This document shows positions 14,421 through 19,075 of a DNA stretch of 19,075 bases, one piece after another (positions within the stretch are counted from its first letter, which is position 1; the number at the start of each line of letters is the position of its first letter). The notes under the pieces were generated by a model, which saw only the letters and a list, made by a program, of their open reading frames with translations, did not search any database and was not told where the DNA came from. The stretch is from Actinomycetes bacterium (GTDB taxonomy: Bacteria; Actinomycetota; Acidimicrobiia; Acidimicrobiales; Acidimicrobiaceae). The stretch lies in contig JAKAPB010000005.1 in assembly GCA_021823045.1 (NCBI GenBank), forward strand, positions 1 to 19,075. Reading direction: 5' to 3'. The translations under genes were made by a program, and so were the position numbers.

Positions 14421-15125
14421 CTAGAGCGGGATCTCAGTCCTCGCCTCAAGATCCGATATCGAGATTTCGCTTCCCGATGAAAACAGCTTGACGCCTCCGA
14501 CTCCCTCCGTCCGCCAAGTACCGTCGCTCTCCCTTATCAGTGCCGTCCTTTCGTCGACCCCGGCCACGACAATCCCGCCTGAGGCCAAAGAGACCGTTCG
14601 CTGTTCTTTGGACTTGTCCCAGGTATCGAAGTGTGGCACGAAAGCGATCTTCTTAATCAGGCCGAGTCCCAGGGTCAAAGCCCCACCACGGGGATCCGAC
14701 ATGGGATCGGTGAGAACCATTCCACCAGCGGAGCTACCAGCAAGCACGGCACCCTTTAGCCAAGCCTCCCTGATTGCCGCCAGGGCTGGGGTGGCCTTGA
14801 GTACTGACCTAAGATGCATCGGAGATCCACCCGAGAGGTAGATGAACTTTGCGCTCTTGATTTTGTCGATAAACTCATCCCTAAATGCATCTGGGCGAGC
14901 AAGGATCATTACGCCCTCTACTGCGACGTCCAAGCTCTTGAAATATCTCGTCGCCCAGTCGATCGACCTTCGGGGGAACTCGTACGCCGCCGCCGTAGGA
15001 ATCACCACGATCTTCTCGGCCCTCGATGATTTAATTAATTGCCCGTCGAAGCTACATCCTTCATTCCACTCGGCTCCTCCAACCAGAGCCAATGGACCCG
15101 GCGATAACTTTGACCTCTGTGACAT
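14421..15125 (-). CDS. Peptidase S51 / cyanophycinase-like protein
   Basis: A 234-residue protein of the class I glutamine-amidotransferase-like fold, peptidase family S51 (PepE and cyanophycinase). The nucleophile elbow is GSSAGGM (130-136) with Ser132, the oxyanion segment is YLSGGSP (96-102), a histidine lies in VPHFD (His165), and GVDERTAL (189-196) matches the cyanophycinase-type GxDExTAL. Family members are Asp-specific dipeptidases or cyanophycin hydrolases. This one is closer to the actinobacterial 'type 1 glutamine amidotransferase-like' group with unproven substrate. The start is ATG at 15125 with AAGGG seven bases upstream. No cyanophycin synthetase is in the window. It is monocistronic and convergent with the methyltransferase gene. 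Confidence 0.82.
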   Translation of the reverse strand: MSQRSKLSPGPLALVGGAEWNEGCSFDGQLIKSSRAEKIVVIPTAAAYEFPRRSIDWATRYFKSLDVAVEGVMILARPDAFRDEFIDKIKSAKFIYLSGGSPMHLRSVLKATPALAAIREAWLKGAVLAGSSAGGMVLTDPMSDPRGGALTLGLGLIKKIAFVPHFDTWDKSKEQRTVSLASGGIVVAGVDERTALIRESDGTWRTEGVGGVKLFSSGSEISISDLEARTEIPL

Positions 15126-15214
15126 CTAGACACCCTTTTTTATTCGCTAGCTGCAAGAACCTAACTTAATTCTCGCCAATACAAAACCATCTGACACGCG
15201 AGGGACTCTAGGTC

Positions 15215-15226
15215 AACCAGCTGGTT
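15215..15226. repeat. 12-bp perfect palindrome
   Basis: AACCAGCTGGTT lies in the 231-bp gap between the S51 peptidase gene and the end of the NIL-domain gene. It is about 90 bp upstream of the peptidase ATG on the minus strand, so it might be a regulator site for it. Nothing else stands out in this gap apart from an 8-bp complementary pair (CAATACAA 15177-15184, TTGTATTG 15285-15292). Confidence 0.25.
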
Positions 15227-15356
15227 AGGCGAATTGATCTCGAAAACTCGCTAAAACCTGTGGTCACAAGGATACTCGCGGCGATTGTATTGCGTGACTC
15301 TCCAGCCGGGATCAAACGGCAATGAACTCCAAATCAGAACTAGCCGAGCAAAGTTG

Positions 15357-15596
15357 CTAGCTTTCAACCACGTCTTGGAGTCTCTCGACGACAACCCCAA
15401 TCTCCGCCAGCCAGTTAAGAGCACCTTCGAGTTGAGTCGACTCCCCATCTAGCTCGCAAACTATCCAGCCTCTACCATCTTCGACCGATGCGCGCCTGAT
15501 ATTGGCCGAAACGTCAAAAGCCTTGGCGAGCTCGAAGATCACGGGCCTCTTCACCAAGTCGTCCAAGTAGACGAGCTTCACGCGTAATTGAGCCAA
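15357..15596 (-). CDS. NIL-domain protein
   Basis: A 79-residue stand-alone NIL domain, the small ferredoxin-like fold also found at the C-terminus of the methionine ABC ATPase MetN and in some ferredoxins. The whole protein fits: VKLVYLDDLVKRPVIFELAK (6-25), the naming motif ANIRRASV (31-38) and GWIVCELDGE (43-52), with a final helix-strand. In MetN the domain binds methionine for feedback control; stand-alone copies are thought to bind sulfur-containing ligands or partners, which is unproven. The start is TTG at 15596, fixed by AGGAGG (15606-15601), which overlaps the larE stop codon, so the two genes are translationally coupled. That coupling to a sulfur transferase makes a sulfur-linked role plausible. 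Confidence 0.85.
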   Translation of the reverse strand: MAQLRVKLVYLDDLVKRPVIFELAKAFDVSANIRRASVEDGRGWIVCELDGESTQLEGALNWLAEIGVVVERLQDVVES

Positions 15597-15600
15597 AGAT

Positions 15601-15606
15601 CCTCCT
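15601..15606 (-). promoter_or_regulatory. Shine-Dalgarno of NIL gene overlapping larE stop
   Basis: AGGAGG on the minus strand spans the larE TAG (15607-15605) and lies four bases before TTG at 15596. It decides the TTG start and implies coupled translation. Confidence 0.75.
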
Positions 15607-16480
15607 AATCACTTCCCTTAACCAACAGGGCGTCGTTGAGACTACCCGAACGAAATCCCCTGGGATCCACGCTGAGATTCGAATATCCGAGCTTTTTGAA
15701 TTCGCTCTCGATCTCATCCAGAACATCCATTAGGCGTTGGATCTCAGCAAGTGGAACTTCAACTTTGGCCCGGTCGCCAAAATGCCGCACCCTGTTTATC
15801 TCGAACCCGTACCCCCGTAGTATCGCCTCGGCAAGCTCGACCTTTTCTAGGGACTCCACCGTCACCGCAGTGCCATAGGGAAGACGGGAGGAAAGACACG
15901 GCGCCGAAGGCTTATTCCAGACCTCAATGCCAAGGAGACGCGAAACCTCCCTCACCTCATCCTTTGTCATCGCTGCCTGGACAAAAGGGAAAACTGCGCC
16001 TTGTTGCTTTGCGGCTTCCTGACCGGGCCGGTAATCCGACAGGTCATCCAAATTCACCCCGAGCACGACTTTGGCATCATGTTTCAATGCCAAAGGAGAA
16101 AGTGCTTCCATCAACGACGACTTACAGTAAAAGCACCGTAGAGAATCATTGCGTAGATAACGTTCGTCTTCGAATTCGCCAGTTGAGATCTCTTGGAAGT
16201 TGAGTCTCCAGTTGTTGGCAAATTCCTCGGCCCGAGCCCTCTCTTCCCGAGCCAGTGAAGCAGAAACTGACGTCACCACCAAAGCGTTATCCCTACCCAA
16301 TACCTCTGTTGAAAGCACAGCGAGCAGCGATGAGTCGACCCCTCCGGAAAAGGCCACTACCACCTTTTCCAGGTCGGTAATCGTCTCTACGAGCCTTCCG
16401 AAGGCCGACATCGCCCCTACGCTTGGCTCCAACGGCGCCGTGTGGGTATCGTGAAGAGAAAGCAGTTCTAGATCCATCAT
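15605..16480 (-). CDS. larE: ATP-dependent sacrificial sulfur transferase LarE
   Basis: A PP-loop ATPase of the LarE family, which adenylates and sulfurates the pyridinium dicarboxylate precursor of the nickel-pincer cofactor of lactate racemase. Using the upstream TTG as residue 1, the PP-loop is FSGGVDSS (46-53), CFYCK with Cys118 and Cys121 follows, and NKPSAPCLSSRLPYG (191-205) holds Cys197, the equivalent of the Lactobacillus Cys176 that donates its sulfur. Only this one cysteine lies in the C-terminal half, which favours the sacrificial type over the iron-sulfur type. No larA, larB or larC is in the window. The start could be ATG 16480, TTG 16486 or, judging by family length, ATG 16411. 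It sits 31 bp after hemQ, and TAACCT ends five bases before ATG 16480. Confidence 0.88.
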   Translation of the reverse strand: MMDLELLSLHDTHTAPLEPSVGAMSAFGRLVETITDLEKVVVAFSGGVDSSLLAVLSTEVLGRDNALVVTSVSASLAREERARAEEFANNWRLNFQEISTGEFEDERYLRNDSLRCFYCKSSLMEALSPLALKHDAKVVLGVNLDDLSDYRPGQEAAKQQGAVFPFVQAAMTKDEVREVSRLLGIEVWNKPSAPCLSSRLPYGTAVTVESLEKVELAEAILRGYGFEINRVRHFGDRAKVEVPLAEIQRLMDVLDEIESEFKKLGYSNLSVDPRGFRSGSLNDALLVKGSD

Positions 16481-16511
16481 CTCCAAGGTTAGGCGAAGCT
16501 CAAAGCCCCAC

Positions 16512-17189
16512 CTACCTGACTATCTGCTCAGCTAGTTCTTCTGGCTCAAGTAGGACTCCCGTATAGAACTTACCAAACTCGCCATAGAGCGCCGAAGCCT
16601 CGTCGTAGCGCATCGTATAGACAACCTCCTTGAGGTCATCGGGCCTCTCAGCAAACAGGGTGACCCCCCACTCCCAGTCGTCGATCCCAGCTGAACCGGT
16701 GACCAGCTGAACTATTCTTCCAGCAAACTTACGACCAGAAGCGCCATGGTCGAACATTAATCGCTCACGCTCCTCATAGGGAAGCTGATACCAGTTTTGA
16801 TCGGCGTTTCGTCGCTTGGACATCGGATAGAAGCAGATCATTGAGCTTCCCTTAGGTGGGAGCCTCTTTGGATAGAGGCGTAGCCTCCTTTGATCCTCTG
16901 GGACCTTCGCGGCGTATTCCGACACCTCAGTAATCGACACGTAGGAGTCCACAACTTCCAATCCAGATCGCTGAATCTCGGACTGCAACGACCTCAAGCG
17001 CAAAAAGTCACCGGCGACCGCCATGACCCCTAGATCCGCCTTATGGCCAAGAACCCCGAAAGTGACGAGTATTAGGCCCTCCTCCCTGAAGCCCTTACAG
17101 GCCGCCAGAAAAGCCTCCTTGTCGAAACCTACCCTAGGCTTACAGAACAGATGCAGTACTCCGAGGCCATTCCTCGGGGTTCTTTGCAT
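16512..17189 (-). CDS. hemQ: Coproheme decarboxylase HemQ (chlorite dismutase family)
   Basis: HemQ converts coproheme to haem b by two oxidative decarboxylations, the last step of the coproporphyrin-dependent route of Actinobacteria and Firmicutes. The catalytic set is intact. In the numbering of the longest frame (from 17324) these are Tyr166 and Lys170 in CFYPMSKRR and the proximal haem ligand His193 in DHGASGRKFAGR, with the same 4- and 23-residue spacing as Tyr145, Lys149 and His172 of the S. aureus enzyme. The DDWEWGVTLFA and FGKFYTG blocks complete it. I prefer ATG 17189 (225 residues), preceded by GAGGGAG. TTG 17261, with AAAGG just after the ftsH-like stop, and ATG 17324, which would overlap that gene by 56 bp, are alternatives. 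It lies directly downstream of an FtsH-like gene. Confidence 0.9.
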   Translation of the reverse strand: MQRTPRNGLGVLHLFCKPRVGFDKEAFLAACKGFREEGLILVTFGVLGHKADLGVMAVAGDFLRLRSLQSEIQRSGLEVVDSYVSITEVSEYAAKVPEDQRRLRLYPKRLPPKGSSMICFYPMSKRRNADQNWYQLPYEERERLMFDHGASGRKFAGRIVQLVTGSAGIDDWEWGVTLFAERPDDLKEVVYTMRYDEASALYGEFGKFYTGVLLEPEELAEQIVR

Positions 17190-17268
17190 CACTCCCTCTT
17201 CGTTCTTGACTGCCCTCTCGGGGTCTGTGACAGTTACAGATTCGCTGGAAACGTCGCTCAACTTGCCT

Positions 17269-19075
17269 TTACCTACCTTGCTCGACCATAGCTGCACTAG
17301 CGTCGCTCGTGGAGTCGATAACATCGATTACCTTGAAAGCGCCATCAGCCGCAGGAAATTCCGCCGTTATCGCCGAGTGAGACCTATGGGCCTCGGCGAC
17401 GATTGTGTGGTACTTCTCCAGTCTCGCAATGAAATCTGGATCGTCATATATTGTTCCGTCGACGAGCGGACCTTGGGCCTTGTTCAAAATCGCCATTACA
17501 TCCTCGCCGGTAAGGGTTTTGGTCGATTCAAGGGCATGGGCAACCGAAAGCACACCGACTCTGTTATCCTCCAGTAGCTTGATCGTATCCCGGAAAACCG
17601 TGTCGAGTCTTGCTTCGATCCGATCGGCAATCGACCTTGGCAGCTCCTTAGGTCCCGCCGGACGTCCCTGCTTGGTTCCAGCGCCAATTCCGGCGCTCTG
17701 GGTAACCCCATGAGAGGAAATAGTGGAGCCCATACCCCAATATCCCTCCATCAGAGTAGCGAGTACCGTTGCCCCTTCAAGGTCAGCGGAAACTCCTGAG
17801 GAGTTATCACCCATAAAGAACATTCGCTCGCCCGCTAGGCTCGCTAGGGCGACCATGATGTCAGCTTCATACTCTGAGCGCCAGTGCGTGAACTGGTCCT
17901 CTGGCGGAATAGACGCCACCATACCGAGATAGTTGCTGCCCTTTTCGATAGTAGCTATGTCAATGGTGAGGTGATGTCTGACGGTGGCGGCCATCACAGC
18001 ATGACACGCCTCATGGATCGCCACAGCGTGGCGCTCTCTCTCGATATACTCGACGTCCTCTGGCGGACCCAGCTCCTTGAGTTGCTTGGCCAGGATAATG
18101 TCTCGCCAAGTGATCACGTCTCGAGAATCACGGATCGCAGTTATTAGTGCTTCGTTGACCAGATCCTTCATAGTTGCGCCGGTGGCATAAGGGGTAATGG
18201 TCGCCAACCTGTCGATCTCCTCGGTCGTCAGGTTGTGAGATACCTTGTCCAGGTAACCCATGTAGGTCCTGATTCGGCCGGCCTTCGACGGGTAGCCTAC
18301 GCGGTAGATGCGGTCAATTCTTCCCGGCCTCAACAACGCCTCGTCAAGAGCCTGGGGAAGGTTGGTCGCCATCATGACCAATATTCTGTATTTAGGTGGA
18401 CTCTTCGGCCTAAGACCGAAGGCTCGGCGCACCACCCTATTGAAAAAGCCCCTGGGCTTCTTCAGCCCCGATAGCTCGGTCAAAAGGGCCTGCAATGTCC
18501 CCGTACCTCCGCCACCTCCCCCGTTGAGTCCTCCCATACCGGCTATAACTTTCGACCTACGATTACTCCGGGGCGCGTCCTCTCCAGCTGAAGAGTCCTT
18601 TCCAAGTAAGAGACTCCTAATAGCGGCGTCACTCAGGTAGCTCATCCCATTGCATCCATAGCTAAGGTTGAAGCGATTATCCGCAAAGCCAAAAGTCCCT
18701 TGTGGCGCGAGTGCTCCCCTAGAGCCCAATGAATCAGCCTCGTCGAAGAAGACCACTACACCGCCGTAACGCAAGGAGAGCTTGCGCAGCTTTCGAAAGA
18801 GACTCTTGACCTTTAGTACACCAACACCCATGAACATGTTGATGAATGCGCCCGGATCCACAAATACGTAAGGGTTTTGGGTCTCGCCGGCAACCGCCTC
18901 GGCGATGAGTGTTTTACCAGTGCCGGGAGGCCCCCAAAGAAGAATTCCACCTGGGACGTAGCCACCCTTCTCTTCTATAGCTTCTGGGTCCTTCAGAAAA
19001 ATGATGTTCTCTTTGACCCGATCGAGCACCGAGTCCTGCCCCCATACGTCGGTGAACCTGGTCTTGATATCGCCC
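17269..19075 (-). CDS. FtsH-like AAA+ zinc metalloprotease (5' end beyond window)
   Basis: Partial: the frame runs open to the window edge, and the residues before GTG 19029 (TRFTDVWGQDSV) are still conserved, so the true start lies further upstream. Numbering from 19029: Walker A GPPGTGKT (33-40), Walker B VVVFFDEAD (91-99), sensor MATN (220-223), the second region of homology RPGRIDR (234-240), the zinc site HEACH (339-343) and SADLEGAT (414-421) with Asp416 as probable third ligand. All catalytic residues for an ATP-driven zinc protease are present. Two insertions set it apart from ordinary FtsH: residues ~105-178, ending in a Gly-rich run, between Walker B and the next helix; and ~190-213, basic and aromatic, before the sensor strand. 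Membrane helices, if any, are off the window. hemQ follows. Confidence 0.85.
   Translation of the reverse strand, partial: GDIKTRFTDVWGQDSVLDRVKENIIFLKDPEAIEEKGGYVPGGILLWGPPGTGKTLIAEAVAGETQNPYVFVDPGAFINMFMGVGVLKVKSLFRKLRKLSLRYGGVVVFFDEADSLGSRGALAPQGTFGFADNRFNLSYGCNGMSYLSDAAIRSLLLGKDSSAGEDAPRSNRRSKVIAGMGGLNGGGGGGTGTLQALLTELSGLKKPRGFFNRVVRRAFGLRPKSPPKYRILVMMATNLPQALDEALLRPGRIDRIYRVGYPSKAGRIRTYMGYLDKVSHNLTTEEIDRLATITPYATGATMKDLVNEALITAIRDSRDVITWRDIILAKQLKELGPPEDVEYIERERHAVAIHEACHAVMAATVRHHLTIDIATIEKGSNYLGMVASIPPEDQFTHWRSEYEADIMVALASLAGERMFFMGDNSSGVSADLEGATVLATLMEGYWGMGSTISSHGVTQSAGIGAGTKQGRPAGPKELPRSIADRIEARLDTVFRDTIKLLEDNRVGVLSVAHALESTKTLTGEDVMAILNKAQGPLVDGTIYDDPDFIARLEKYHTIVAEAHRSHSAITAEFPAADGAFKVIDVIDSTSDASAAMVEQGR

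Noticed and set aside
1..19075. CRISPR array, insertion sequence, prophage or toxin-antitoxin genes
   Set aside because: No regularly spaced repeats, transposase, integrase or toxin-antitoxin-like pair was seen; gene content is chromosomal housekeeping and metabolism.

Overview
The window looks like a chromosomal stretch from an actinobacterium of moderate GC content. The class Acidimicrobiia is my best guess. That guess rests on protein style (ethylmalonyl-CoA mutase/MeaA, an acyl-CoA carboxylase epsilon-like peptide, actinobacterial-type HemQ, an unusual AAA/FtsH-like protease) and on several starts that sit about 6-8 nt after a TANNNT hexamer, the layout of leaderless actinobacterial mRNAs. 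The taxonomic call is an inference; no rRNA is present.

Layout. 1-142: signal recognition particle RNA (ffs) with a long closing helix. 143-762: about 620 bp with no gene I can recognise but several hairpins. 763-1224 (+): a RidA-family protein. 1281-3829 (-): dnaX then recR, separated by 8 bp, without the ybaB gene that commonly lies between them. 4198-4815 (+): bioY, the biotin ECF transporter S component, followed by a strong terminator. 4887-5282 (-): a 3'-truncated aat (leucyl/phenylalanyl-tRNA-protein transferase), which breaks off at palindromes next to that terminator. 5324-7101 (+): acyl/propionyl-CoA carboxylase beta subunit and a small epsilon-like peptide. 10933 down to 7235 (-): 3-hydroxybutyryl-CoA dehydrogenase, ethylmalonyl-CoA mutase, and a membrane protein with a degenerate GGDEF domain. 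11337-13522 (+): a YceI-like protein and a DHA2-type MFS exporter. 13712-14392 (+): a SAM methyltransferase. 15125-14421 (-): a peptidase S51/cyanophycinase-like protein. 19075 down to 15357 (-): a run of FtsH-like AAA protease (start beyond the window), hemQ, larE and a NIL-domain protein.

How the genes fit together. The carboxylase, the mutase and the hydroxyacyl-CoA dehydrogenase are all steps of the ethylmalonyl-CoA pathway and of propionyl-CoA metabolism. They probably serve acetate or C4/C3 acyl-CoA assimilation, although the hallmark crotonyl-CoA carboxylase/reductase is not in the window. The closely packed ftsH-like-hemQ-larE-NIL run links haem maturation by the coproporphyrin route, proteolysis and a sulfur-transfer enzyme; larA, larB and larC are absent. 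DnaX and RecR are ordinary replication and repair functions.

I do not see a clear novel defence system or mobile element. The best leads are the truncated aat, the catalytically dead GGDEF protein in an acyl-CoA operon, the insertions in the AAA module of the FtsH-like protein, the orphan larE gene set, and the leaderless promoter pattern.
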